DNA from: Fimenecus sp045655645
GTDB lineage: Bacteria > Bacillota > Clostridia > Oscillospirales > Acutalibacteraceae
Direction: 5' to 3'
DNA: 13,893 bases
NCBI GenBank assembly: GCA_045655645.1
Contig: JAZOPS010000014.1
Span: 1 to 13,893 of the forward strand
Shown: piece after piece, positions 1 to 6,715 of the stretch
Position numbering within the stretch: the stretch's first letter is position 1
How the letters are laid out: the number at the start of each line of letters is the position of its first letter
Made by a program: the position numbers and the translations under genes
Notes under the pieces: model-generated
What the model was told of the DNA's origin: nothing
What the model saw: only the letters and a program-made list of their open reading frames with translations
Databases searched by the model: none

Positions 1-236
1 GAACGGACCTTTCTCCAAATATTTGTGCTGTTTTTACAGAAGAAAAACACCGAAGACAAGGAATTGCGGGACATTTACTTAATATGGCAGTTGAAGACTT
101 GAAATTAGCAGGTATTTCCCCTGTATATTTAGTTACTGACCACACAGGTTTTTATGAAAGATACGGTTGGGATTTTTTCTGTATGGTGCAATGTGACGAC
201 GAGAACGATATGTCAAGAATGTATATCCATAAATAA
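1..236 (+). CDS. GNAT-family N-acetyltransferase, C-terminal part (5' end outside window)
   Basis: The reading frame is open from base 3 to the TAA at 234-236, giving 77 residues of a protein whose start lies to the left of the window. The piece contains the GNAT acetyl-CoA motif A, seen as RRQGIAGHLL around residues 17-26 of the fragment (consensus Q/R-x-x-G-x-G/A), and the typical C-terminal strand-turn FYERYGWDF near residue 55. GNAT enzymes move an acetyl group from acetyl-CoA to an amine; the acceptor cannot be read from this fragment because the substrate-binding N-terminal half is missing. It is followed by a hairpin-rich gap and a terminator at 334-367, so it seems to be the last gene of its transcript. 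The family call is firm; the substrate is unknown. Confidence 0.85.
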   Translation, partial: TDLSPNICAVFTEEKHRRQGIAGHLLNMAVEDLKLAGISPVYLVTDHTGFYERYGWDFFCMVQCDDENDMSRMYIHK

Positions 237-285
237 CGAAAGCAGGAATTCCCCACTTTGATAACTGCCACACAGGCAACAATCG

Positions 286-315
286 CTGAAATGAAATAAT
301 TAAATTTCATTTCGG
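286..315. repeat. Inverted repeat (12-bp stem) in the GNAT trailer
   Basis: CTGAAATGAAAT at 286-297 pairs with ATTTCATTTCGG at 304-315 (one T-G wobble) around a 6-base AT loop. No T-run follows, so it does not look like an intrinsic terminator itself. A smaller 4-bp hairpin (TGCC/GGCA, 266-269 with 275-278) lies just before it and the real terminator just after. The stretch 237-333 holds no convincing gene. The hairpin may stabilise the 3' end of the acetyltransferase mRNA; this is inference only. Confidence 0.5.
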
Positions 316-333
316 AATAAAAGCCAATAAATA

Positions 334-372
334 AAAAATCCCCATCGTGCAATCGGTGGGGATTTTTGTGTT
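334..372 (+). terminator. Intrinsic terminator after the GNAT gene (repeated type)
   Basis: CCCCATCG (340-347) pairs with CGGTGGGG (354-361) around the loop TGCAAT. The stem is extended by an A-run (334-338) pairing with a T-run (363-367), and the element ends in TTTTTGTGTT. The A-run and T-run on either side would let it act in both directions. Its stem and tail recur nearly unchanged at 2993-3029 and, in shortened form, at 13527-13558. Confidence 0.85.
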
Positions 373-401
373 AATCAGTTCTTTATTATCAAATAAAATT
401 G

Positions 402-429
402 TTGATTTTTGTCTTATGAGTGCTATAAT
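402..429 (+). promoter_or_regulatory. Sigma-A type promoter for the amide hydrolase gene
   Basis: A perfect TATAAT at 424-429 is preceded by TGC, giving an extended -10. TTGATT at 402-407 stands 16 bases upstream as the -35. Transcription should begin near 435-437, about 36 bases before the GTG start at 472. The upstream in-frame ATG at 409 lies inside the promoter and so cannot be the translation start of this transcript. Confidence 0.7.
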
Positions 430-471
430 TATTTTAATAAAGTTTTGTTAAACTTAAAAAGGATGATTAAA

Positions 472-1515
472 GTGAAAAGTGAAAGAAAAATTGCCATAGA
501 AAAAAGAGAAGCAACTCTCAAAACATTGACACAAATTGATGATAATCTCTGGACAATGGTATATAAAAGTTCATACGGACTTGATGGCATTTTGAAAAAG
601 GGTTCAAAAGGTATTATGGATTCTGTCAATCATCTTCAAAATGAGGTTAAAATGAATGGCGTTGCTCCTAATCCCGATAAAGATGGTTTTGCTTGTTCAA
701 CCTTTAATGCGCAAAATCCTGATGGAGATTATATTTTCGGCAGAAATTTTGACTATAAGGCTGCACCTTGTCTTGTTTGTTGGACTGCACCTGAAAATGG
801 TTACAAAGCCGTTTCTGTAGTTGACACCACATTCTTTGTTCATGGCACAAAATATTTTCCAATGGCAAAGGCAAAAAATCATCTTCGTGCTATGGCTGCA
901 CCATATACATCAATGGACGGTATAAACGAAAAAGGCTTTTCTGTTGCGGTGCTTGAAATCAAGTCAAAAGCGACAAAACAAAACACAGGCAAAACACCTA
1001 TTATTACAACTGTTGCAATTCGTGCTGTGCTTGATAAATGTGCAACTGTTGACGAAGCAATTGAACTTTTTGCTTCTTATGATATGCACGATTTACTTGG
1101 AATAAACTATCACTATCAACTTGCAGATGCTAATGGCACAAGTGCAATTATTGAATATGTTGATAATAAAATGGTTGTTATCCGTCAGGACGAAAACAAA
1201 AAGAACCTTATCGTTACAAACTATTTTCTCACCGAGGGTGGAGATAATCACGATGGTCGTGGTTATGACCGTTATGAGCTCATTGAAACAACTCTTAACG
1301 AGAAAAACGGCGTAATTAATGAAGACGACGCAATGAATTTGCTCTCTAAGGTTGCACTTAATTATCAACATAAAACATTAAAGCATATGGTTATCGCTCT
1401 TTGGAGTGCAGTTTATAACTGTACTGAAAAATCAATGCTTCTTTGCGCAGGAATGGATTACACTAAAAAATATAAATTCTATGTTGACAAACCAGGCGAA
1501 ATAATCAAACTTTAA
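472..1515 (+). CDS. Linear amide C-N hydrolase (choloylglycine hydrolase / acyltransferase-type Ntn enzyme) with internal catalytic Cys
   Basis: This 347-residue Ntn hydrolase would cleave linear amide bonds with a cysteine nucleophile. Visible motifs are FACSTF (Cys75), then GRNFD with Arg91 and Asp94; the spacing of +16 and +19 from the Cys equals Cys2/Arg18/Asp21 of conjugated bile acid hydrolase. DGINEKG (Asn152) and VTN (Asn250) also fit family positions. The nucleophile is not at residue 2 but behind about 74 residues, so a propeptide must be removed, as in penicillin acyltransferase-like and ceramidase-like relatives. No signal peptide is evident, so it is probably cytoplasmic. The GTG start is chosen because AAGGATG lies about 8 bases before it; ATG 463 has its SD too close, and ATG 409 lies in the promoter. 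It is a single-gene unit, bounded by a promoter and by the terminator at 1520. The substrate is unknown (bile salt, acyl-amino acid, penicillin-type amide or N-acyl signal are all possible). Confidence 0.8.
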   Translation: MKSERKIAIEKREATLKTLTQIDDNLWTMVYKSSYGLDGILKKGSKGIMDSVNHLQNEVKMNGVAPNPDKDGFACSTFNAQNPDGDYIFGRNFDYKAAPCLVCWTAPENGYKAVSVVDTTFFVHGTKYFPMAKAKNHLRAMAAPYTSMDGINEKGFSVAVLEIKSKATKQNTGKTPIITTVAIRAVLDKCATVDEAIELFASYDMHDLLGINYHYQLADANGTSAIIEYVDNKMVVIRQDENKKNLIVTNYFLTEGGDNHDGRGYDRYELIETTLNEKNGVINEDDAMNLLSKVALNYQHKTLKHMVIALWSAVYNCTEKSMLLCAGMDYTKKYKFYVDKPGEIIKL

Positions 1516-1519
1516 TAAC

Positions 1520-1560
1520 AAAAGCTCTGAAACAATTAAGTTCCAGAGCTTTTAATTTTT
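1520..1560. terminator. Bidirectional terminator between convergent genes
   Basis: AAAAGCTCTG (1520-1529) pairs perfectly with CAGAGCTTTT (1544-1553) around a 14-base loop, and AATTTTT follows. The stem's own A-run serves as the T-run on the other strand. It lies between the amide hydrolase stop (1515) and the M20 peptidase stop (1562), so it can serve both genes. Confidence 0.85.
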
Positions 1561-1561
1561 G

Positions 1562-2881
1562 TTAAGCGTTTGTAATTATGTAACGATAAAAATCTACTGC
1601 GGGAGCAAGGCAAGATAAATCTATATTCTCGTTTATTCCGTGAATACCCTCCAACTGCTCATCACTAATACTGAATGGAGCAAAACGCAAACAATTTTCG
1701 CTGACACGCCACATAAAACGACTATCACTTGCAGCGGTCATTATGTATGGTGTGGTTTTTACATCAGGAAAAACATTTGTTACCGCTTTATCAACAAGCT
1801 TATATGCATCACTGTTGTGGTCAGAAATTGGAGAATCAACACCTGGGTCAAGAACAACAGTTTCAATGTCGAATTTTTCTGCAAGCTTCTTGATAGCCTC
1901 AATGCTGGATTTACCACCCTGATGATGTGAATATCTCATATTTGCAATTACCCATGCTTCTTGTGGTAAAACATTAGTGCCTTCAGAGCCTGATGACATT
2001 GTAAATGCTACTGTAGTACGAAGCATAGCTCCTGCAGCACCTGAAACCATTGGCATAACCTTTACAAGCAAAGGTTTGAAAAGTCGTGAGTTTTTAAGCA
2101 CGAATTTCAATGGTCCACTCATAGCCCCAGAAAGACTTTCAAAAGTGGCGTGAATAACTGGTGCCATTTTTGTTTCAAAAAGGTTTTTCTTTTCAACAGC
2201 GGTTACAAATTTCGCAAGACGAACAATTGGTGTGTTTTTAGGTGGAATAGAAGCGTGTCCCCCTCTTGAATGTGCTATGAACTTTAAGTCAGCACAGCCT
2301 TTTTCACCTAAACCAATTACTGCAAATTTACCTTTTGCACCTGCAATCGGCTCATCAAGAATATATCCACCCTCATCAAGAACCATAAAGAAACGCAACC
2401 CGCGTTTTTCAAGCACTTTTGAAATAGTATCTGCACCTTCACCGGCACATTCTTCCGTACAAGCAGACAAAAAGTAAATGTCGCGTTCAGGTACAAATCC
2501 CTCTCTAACTAATTCTTCTGCAGCTTGCATCATTGCCCACAGACCGCCTTTTGTATCAAGAGTGCCGCGTCCCCATAGTTTTCCATCTGCAATTTCACCA
2601 CCAAATGGGTTATGACTCCAATCACCTGTTGCCTCGACAACATCGTGATGATTCATTAACATAACAGGCTCTTTGTCGGTTTTGCCTTGCCAACGCATTA
2701 AAAAACTACCATCAAAATCTTCAAAAGTACAAACTTCAAAAAGGTTGGGAAATGTTTCACGAAGTACATTATGAAATTTGTAAAACTTTGTTTTATCAGC
2801 CTGATTAAATGTTGAAATAGTTTCAACTTGAATTAAACGGGCAAGACCATTAGCGTAATCATTTGTGCGAGAATCTAACAT
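1562..2881 (-). CDS. M20 family metallopeptidase (carboxypeptidase S / PM20D1-like)
   Basis: A 439-residue zinc peptidase or amidase of the M20 family. Family landmarks occur in order: NHHD (metal ligand His78, Asp80), GRGTLDTKGG (bridging Asp109), CTEEC (general base Glu143, metal Glu144), LDEGG (residues 169-173, where many M20 enzymes have the next acidic metal ligand), SRGGHAS at 205-211 in the lid domain, and the C-terminal IHGINENI (last metal His414). The length and the HGxNE ending fit the carboxypeptidase S/PM20D1 branch, which cuts C-terminal residues from peptides or hydrolyses and makes N-acyl amino acids. There is no signal peptide, so it is likely cytosolic. AGAGGG stands about 7 bases before the ATG, and a good promoter lies at 2926-2953. 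Its convergent neighbour is an amide hydrolase; a shared N-acyl amino acid substrate is possible but unproven. Confidence 0.88.
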   Translation of the reverse strand: MLDSRTNDYANGLARLIQVETISTFNQADKTKFYKFHNVLRETFPNLFEVCTFEDFDGSFLMRWQGKTDKEPVMLMNHHDVVEATGDWSHNPFGGEIADGKLWGRGTLDTKGGLWAMMQAAEELVREGFVPERDIYFLSACTEECAGEGADTISKVLEKRGLRFFMVLDEGGYILDEPIAGAKGKFAVIGLGEKGCADLKFIAHSRGGHASIPPKNTPIVRLAKFVTAVEKKNLFETKMAPVIHATFESLSGAMSGPLKFVLKNSRLFKPLLVKVMPMVSGAAGAMLRTTVAFTMSSGSEGTNVLPQEAWVIANMRYSHHQGGKSSIEAIKKLAEKFDIETVVLDPGVDSPISDHNSDAYKLVDKAVTNVFPDVKTTPYIMTAASDSRFMWRVSENCLRFAPFSISDEQLEGIHGINENIDLSCLAPAVDFYRYIITNA

Positions 2882-2925
2882 AATAATCCCTCTTTATAAA
2901 CTATAAGCAAACAGAATATGCAAAT

Positions 2926-2953
2926 ATTATAACTCTTTGAAATTAATAGTCAA
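2926..2953 (-). promoter_or_regulatory. Sigma-A type promoter for the M20 peptidase
   Basis: On the minus strand TTGACT (2953-2948) is followed after 16 bases by TATAAT (2931-2926). Transcription would start about 40 bases before the ATG at 2881. A small perfect inverted repeat, TTTTGTA/TACAAAA (2974-2980 with 2984-2990), lies about 20 bases upstream of the -35 and could be an operator, though that is only a guess. Confidence 0.7.
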
Positions 2954-2992
2954 GGTTAGATTTTTTTGTGTGCTTTTGTAAAATACAAAACC

Positions 2993-3029
2993 AAGTCCCC
3001 ATCGAGAAATCGGTGGGGATTTTTGTGTT
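2993..3029 (+). terminator. Terminator-like hairpin between two divergent promoters (repeated type)
   Basis: CCCCATCG (2997-3004) pairs with CGGTGGGG (3011-3018) around AGAAAT, extended by AAGT/ATTT with one wobble, and is followed by TTTTTGTGTT. The right arm and tail are identical to the copy at 334-372 over 22 bases. It points to the plus strand yet follows no plus-strand gene, since the gene to the left runs away from it. It may insulate the SGNH promoter that starts six bases later, or be left from a lost gene or a dispersed repeat. Confidence 0.75.
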
Positions 3030-3034
3030 CAATA

Positions 3035-3063
3035 TTGAGATTATCTTAAAATTGTGATATACT
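3035..3063 (+). promoter_or_regulatory. Sigma-A type promoter for the SGNH hydrolase / metal exporter pair
   Basis: TTGAGA (3035-3040) and TATACT (3058-3063) are separated by 17 bases, and TGA just before the hexamer gives an extended -10. Transcription should start near 3070, about 24 bases before the ATG at 3094. No terminator is seen between the two downstream genes, so it probably drives both. Confidence 0.7.
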
Positions 3064-3093
3064 TTTCTTATTATCAAAAAGGCAAGTGAGATT

Positions 3094-3735
3094 ATGGATA
3101 AAATTCAAATCAAAAAAGATAGTAAAATTTTATTTATCGGTGACAGTATAACTGACCCAAAATTCAACTTTCGTATGATGAAAGACATCAAGGGAAGAAA
3201 CATTTATGCTTTGCAGCTTAAAAAGAGATTTAAAAAGTATAGCAAAGACATAAAGGTTGATATTAAGGGTATTGCAAGCAACCGTACATACCATGTTTAT
3301 GACCGACTTACAAAAGATTGCATAAACTTAAAGCCTGATGTAATTATTATGCTTATTGGTGTTAATGACGCTTGGGAAAACTATGTGCCAGAAGATTATC
3401 CACCACTTCTTCGTCCAATTGAGCCACATATCCGTGAGGTTTACAGAAGAATTGAAATGGAATTACCTGACACACAGATTCTTGGCATAACACCATTTAT
3501 GATTGATGCAGTTGAAGCCAAATTCCCATTTCACGAAAAGCTTGATGAATATCGTGAAATACTTAAAAATGCAGCACTTGAGCACGGCGCGTTAGTACTT
3601 GATATGCAAGAAGTTTTTTATGAAGCACAAAAGACAATTGCACCAAAAGACCTTGCCATTGATGGAATACACCCAACAAATCTTGGTCACAAAGTTATGG
3701 CAGATGCCATTGAAAAAATGATTGAATTTGAATAA
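3094..3735 (+). CDS. SGNH/GDSL-family hydrolase (esterase/lipase-like)
   Basis: A 213-residue single-domain SGNH hydrolase, the usual size for the intracellular bacterial members. All four blocks can be read: FIGDSITD with the nucleophile Ser18, Gly59 in the GIASNRTY segment for block II, LIGVNDAW (Gly89, Asn91) for block III, and DGIHPTNLGH with the catalytic Asp190 and His193 for block V. These enzymes remove acyl (often acetyl) groups from sugars, lipids or peptides; the substrate is not evident here. There is no signal peptide, so it acts in the cytosol. The ribosome binding site is weak (AAGG 11 bases, or GTGAG 3 bases, before the ATG). The metal exporter follows after 32 bases on the same strand; nothing links the two functions. 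Confidence 0.88.
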   Translation: MDKIQIKKDSKILFIGDSITDPKFNFRMMKDIKGRNIYALQLKKRFKKYSKDIKVDIKGIASNRTYHVYDRLTKDCINLKPDVIIMLIGVNDAWENYVPEDYPPLLRPIEPHIREVYRRIEMELPDTQILGITPFMIDAVEAKFPFHEKLDEYREILKNAALEHGALVLDMQEVFYEAQKTIAPKDLAIDGIHPTNLGHKVMADAIEKMIEFE

Positions 3736-3767
3736 ATATATTATCCCCATCTCGAAGGAGACACATA

Positions 3768-4667
3768 ATGACAACATTTTTACACGCACACATCGAAGTA
3801 CCTGTTTTTTCATTTAACGGTATTTTCGATATTCTTCTTGACGCCGTTCTTGATACTTTTAAGACTCTACCCTTTTTATTTATTGCTTTTTTAGTAATCG
3901 AATTTCTTGAACACAGAGCGCAAGATAAAATCAAGCATATTTTCACCCGTGCAGGCATTGCGGGACCACTTATTGGTACTGTTTCAGGTTGTGTGCCACA
4001 ATGTGGATTTTCTGTAATGAGTGCAAATCTTTATTCAAGTGGAATTATTACTCTTGGTACTCTTATTGCAGTTTTTCTTGCCACATCTGACGAAGCAATT
4101 ATTCTTCTTGCCACTGCTCATAATGGTGCATTTGAGATTTTCAAACTGCTTGTTACAAAAATAATTATTGCTCTTATTTGTGGTTACATTATTTATTTCA
4201 TTGAGAAGAAGCACCACCACTCACACCATCACCACTCTCACGACCTTTGTGAGCACGACCATTGTGGTTGTGAAGAAAATGGTGGAGTGTTGCGCCCTGC
4301 TTTAATACACACAGTTAAAGTATTTGGATTCTTGCTTTTATTTACCGTTATAATCGACCTTTTCGTGGCTTTTATAGGCACGGATACATTCTCTCACCTT
4401 TTGCTTTCAGAATCTATTTTTCAGCCATTTCTCGCAGCCATTATAGGATTTATCCCCAACTGTGCATCGTCTATCTTGCTCACACAACTTTATATTGGTG
4501 GCACTCTTAGTTTCGGCTCACTTATTGCAGGACTTTGTACAAATGCCGGTGCAGGTTTGCTTATTTTATTCCGTAACAAGAAAAAAATTAAAGAAAATCT
4601 TAAAATTTTAGGTATTCTTTATCTCTGTTCAGTTGTCCCCGGAATCATTTTACACTTATTTTTATAA
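3768..4667 (+). CDS. Putative heavy-metal/arsenic-type exporter (ArsP_2-like permease) with His/Cys-rich loop
   Basis: A 299-residue polytopic membrane protein, probably a metal or metalloid efflux permease of the ArsP_2 ('10-TM heavy-metal exporter', also annotated as putative manganese transporter) group. Two halves repeat each other: SGCVPQCGFS followed by LYSSGIITLGTLIA (residues 73-101), and GFIPNCASSI followed by LYIGGTLSFGSLIA (227-254). The paired Pro-x-Cys turns are probably in the transport path. Between the halves, residues 149-168 form a loop with ten His and three Cys and acidic residues, a likely metal-binding segment. A strong SD (GAAGGAG, 3754-3760) precedes the ATG by 7 bases. 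Hydrophobic stretches lie near 32-46, 66-82, 94-116, 128-145, 182-204, 218-240, 245-268 and 278-298. The metal itself cannot be assigned from sequence. The SGNH gene just upstream appears co-transcribed. Confidence 0.72.
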   Translation: MTTFLHAHIEVPVFSFNGIFDILLDAVLDTFKTLPFLFIAFLVIEFLEHRAQDKIKHIFTRAGIAGPLIGTVSGCVPQCGFSVMSANLYSSGIITLGTLIAVFLATSDEAIILLATAHNGAFEIFKLLVTKIIIALICGYIIYFIEKKHHHSHHHHSHDLCEHDHCGCEENGGVLRPALIHTVKVFGFLLLFTVIIDLFVAFIGTDTFSHLLLSESIFQPFLAAIIGFIPNCASSILLTQLYIGGTLSFGSLIAGLCTNAGAGLLILFRNKKKIKENLKILGILYLCSVVPGIILHLFL

Positions 4668-4674
4668 AAAGTGG

Positions 4675-4703
4675 TTTACTTTCGAGTTTTAATGTGTTAA
4701 AAT
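4675..4703 (+). promoter_or_regulatory. Sigma-A type promoter for the TrpR-like/methyltransferase/hslO operon
   Basis: TTTACT (4675-4680) and TAAAAT (4698-4703) are 17 bases apart, with TGT directly before the -10 as an extended element. It begins only 7 bases after the exporter stop, with no terminator between, so some read-through from upstream is likely. The predicted start near 4710 excludes the in-frame ATG at 4702 as translation start of this transcript. Confidence 0.68.
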
Positions 4704-4737
4704 GTTAATGTACAAATCCATGGAGGTTTTATACATT

Positions 4738-5025
4738 ATGAAAAAGACATTTAAAAATGAAAATACAGATTTTCTTGTAAAGTGCATTATGCAACTTAAA
4801 AATGAAGAAGAATGTTACAATTTCTTTGAAGACCTTTGCACATTAACTGAGTTTCATTCAATGGCTCAACGCTGTGTTGTTGCAAAAATGCTCACAGAAA
4901 AGAAAGTTTATAACGATATTGTTGCTGAAACAGGTGCATCAACTGCAACAATCAGCCGTGTAAACAGAAGCCTTCAATATGGCGCTGATGGTTACGATAT
5001 TGTTTTTGGAAGACTACAAAAATGA
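4738..5025 (+). CDS. YerC/YecD-family TrpR-like DNA-binding protein
   Basis: A 95-residue helical protein of the TrpR superfamily. The family core is clear: FFEDLCTLTEFHSMAQR (residues 29-45, helical dimer region) and a helix-turn-helix at about 58-82 with ETGASTATISRVNRSLQYG, which nearly matches the YerC/YecD signature. It is expected to bind DNA as a dimer; the YerC group has no firmly known ligand and lacks evidence for tryptophan sensing. The ATG at 4738 is chosen because GGAGG (4722-4726) precedes it by 11 bases and the promoter lies over the earlier ATG. Its stop overlaps the next gene by ATGA, so it is translationally coupled to the methyltransferase. It may regulate its own operon; this is inference. 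Confidence 0.88.
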   Translation: MKKTFKNENTDFLVKCIMQLKNEEECYNFFEDLCTLTEFHSMAQRCVVAKMLTEKKVYNDIVAETGASTATISRVNRSLQYGADGYDIVFGRLQK

Positions 5026-5795
5026 GTTATGATATTTTTTCGTCGGTCTATGATATTTTGACTGACAATGTGGATTATCAACAAATCACAGACAGAATAT
5101 GCTCTCTGTTATCTCAGAACGGGATAAACGGGGGGCTTTTGCTTGATTTAGGTTGTGGCACGGGCACACTCTCATTTATGCTTGAAGAAAAGGGTTATGA
5201 GATTATCGGCGTTGACCCAAGTGAAGATATGCTAGCTGTAGCCAATGAAAAAAAATATGAGCTCGACTCCCCCGCTATCTTTCTTTGTCAAAGTGGCGAA
5301 AATCTTGATTTATATGGCACAATTGATTGTGCCGTTTCAAGTCTTGACGCAATTAACCACATTGATAGTCTTGAAAAAGTTCGAGAAACTTTCAAAAGAA
5401 TTTCTCTTTTTATGAATATGGGTGGTGTTTTTGTTTTTGATATGAACACCCCATATAAACACAAGAAAATTCTTGGCAACAATGTTTTCTTCTATGATAT
5501 GGATGAGGTTTATTGCATCTGGCACAATAGTTATGATGACAAAAACTTCAAAACTGACATTGAACTTGATTTCTTCATCAAAAACGAAGATGACGATAAC
5601 TATCAAAGATACAATGAAGCATTTTCAGAGTATTCCTATGACATCTGCACTATTATTGAAATGCTCAATGATTGCGGATTTGAGCTTTTGGGATGCTATG
5701 ATGAATACACGGACAACGAAGTGACTTATGACTCACAAAGGGTTACTTTCGTAGTAAAAAAGACTAAAACAATTTTTAAGGATGAATTAAAATGA
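5022..5795 (+). CDS. Class I SAM-dependent methyltransferase
   Basis: A 257-residue Rossmann-type methyltransferase. Motif I is LDLGCGTGTL (residues 41-50), the ribose-binding acidic residue is Asp65 in GVDPSEDM, and later strands include AVSSLDAINH (about 107-116) and GGVFVFDMNTPYKH (residues 133-146). The N-terminal YDIFSSVYDILTDNVDY is typical of the small-molecule/Methyltransf_25-type group often found beside hslO in Firmicutes. The methyl acceptor is unknown. The gene overlaps both neighbours by 4 bases (ATGA at 5022 and at 5792), so it is translated by coupling; no strong SD is seen before its ATG. Confidence 0.85.
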   Translation: MSYDIFSSVYDILTDNVDYQQITDRICSLLSQNGINGGLLLDLGCGTGTLSFMLEEKGYEIIGVDPSEDMLAVANEKKYELDSPAIFLCQSGENLDLYGTIDCAVSSLDAINHIDSLEKVRETFKRISLFMNMGGVFVFDMNTPYKHKKILGNNVFFYDMDEVYCIWHNSYDDKNFKTDIELDFFIKNEDDDNYQRYNEAFSEYSYDICTIIEMLNDCGFELLGCYDEYTDNEVTYDSQRVTFVVKKTKTIFKDELK

Positions 5796-6673
5796 ACGAA
5801 CTTGTTAGAATGATTTCAGAAGACGGCACACTCTATGTATTAGCCGTTGATTCAACTGAAATGGTTCAGGAGATGCAGAACATTCACAACACTTCAAAAG
5901 TGTGTTCAGCAGCCCTTGGCAGACTTATAACAGCATCTGGTATGATGGGTGTGCTTCTCAAAGGCGACAAAGATACTCTTACCATTAAAATGAACGGTAG
6001 TGGACCTGCATCCCCTGTTGTTGCAGTTGCAAACTCTAAAGGTCAGGTAAAGGGTTATATTGGTGACAGAAATGTTCAGTTGCCATTGAATGCAAAGGGC
6101 AAACTTGATGTTTCGGGCGCTATCGGTAAAGACGGTTTCTTGACTGTCATCAAAGATTTGGGACTCAAAGAGCCATATTGTGCACAAATTCCAGTAGTTT
6201 CTGGCGAAGTTGCAGAAGATATTACTGCCTATTACTTCACAAGCGAACAAACACCAACAGTTTGTGCTCTCGGTGTGCTTGTTGACCCAGAAACTGAAAA
6301 TGTGCTTTTAGCAGGTGGATTTTTAATTCAGCTTCTTCCAACAGCGGACGAAAACACAATTTCACTTGTTGAAAAGGGATTAGAAGACATTAAACCTGTT
6401 ACAACAATGCTCGCAGAAGGTCTTACACCTGAACAGATTTGTGAAAAGGTGCTTCCTGAATTCAATATGCAATTTCTTGACAGACAAGAGATTTCTTATA
6501 AATGTGATTGCAGTGTAGAAAGAGTTACAAAGGCCCTTATAGGTGCAGGTGAAGATGGACTTCGCGAAATGGCAGAAGACGAAAATACAGAAGTTGTTTG
6601 CCATTTCTGTAATACAAAATATAATTTTTCAAGAGAGAAAATTTTAAAACTTTTGAAAGAAGCAACAAAATAA
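5792..6673 (+). CDS. hslO: Hsp33, redox-regulated chaperonin HslO
   Basis: A 293-residue holdase chaperone that is switched on in the cytosol by oxidation (disulfide formation and zinc loss). The C-terminal zinc site is complete: Cys238-x-Cys240 (YKCDC) and Cys270-x-x-Cys273 (VCHFC). The N-terminal domain carries the family segments LGRLITASGMMG (residues 42-53) and GPASPVVAVANSKGQVKGYIG. The length is normal. AAGGAT stands about 8 bases before the ATG, inside the end of the methyltransferase gene. As last gene of the three-gene operon it is followed by the terminator at 6716. With ferredoxin and RicT next door on the other strand, this is a small cluster of redox-sensitive or Fe-S proteins, which may be coincidence. 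Confidence 0.97.
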   Translation: MNELVRMISEDGTLYVLAVDSTEMVQEMQNIHNTSKVCSAALGRLITASGMMGVLLKGDKDTLTIKMNGSGPASPVVAVANSKGQVKGYIGDRNVQLPLNAKGKLDVSGAIGKDGFLTVIKDLGLKEPYCAQIPVVSGEVAEDITAYYFTSEQTPTVCALGVLVDPETENVLLAGGFLIQLLPTADENTISLVEKGLEDIKPVTTMLAEGLTPEQICEKVLPEFNMQFLDRQEISYKCDCSVERVTKALIGAGEDGLREMAEDENTEVVCHFCNTKYNFSREKILKLLKEATK

Positions 6674-6715
6674 AGTTAAATTCGCCTAACGGCGAAGTAA
6701 TTTAGCATAAAAAAA

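Noticed and set aside
152..352. Minus-strand 66-codon frame over the GNAT end and trailer
   Set aside because: It overlaps the acetyltransferase frame and the terminator hairpin, has no ribosome binding site and no recognisable domain.
409..471. Longer N-terminus for the amide hydrolase, starting at ATG 409 or ATG 463
   Set aside because: 409 lies between the -35 and -10 of a good promoter, upstream of the transcription start. For 463 the purine-rich site directly abuts the ATG, while GTG 472 has AAGGATG at the proper distance.
472..1515. Calling the enzyme a bile salt hydrolase
   Set aside because: True BSHs start with Met-Cys and are about 320 residues with the Cys at position 2; here the Cys is at 75. 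Only the fold and catalytic spacing support the superfamily, not the substrate.
3745..3760. CCCCATCTCGAAGGAG before the metal exporter as a half copy of the repeated terminator
   Set aside because: It resembles the left arm but has no right arm and no hairpin; the AAGGAG part is simply the ribosome binding site.
4209..4272. Tandem CAC/CAT repeats as a DNA repeat or CRISPR-like element
   Set aside because: They are simply the His-rich loop codons of the exporter in frame; there is no spacer structure.
4702..4737. Twelve extra N-terminal residues for the TrpR-like protein
   Set aside because: ATG 4702 is within the -10 box; the residues up to 4738 are not part of the family.
5337..5606. Minus-strand frame of 89 codons inside the methyltransferase
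   Set aside because: It lies wholly within a well-supported gene and reads as low-complexity antisense of AT-rich codons.
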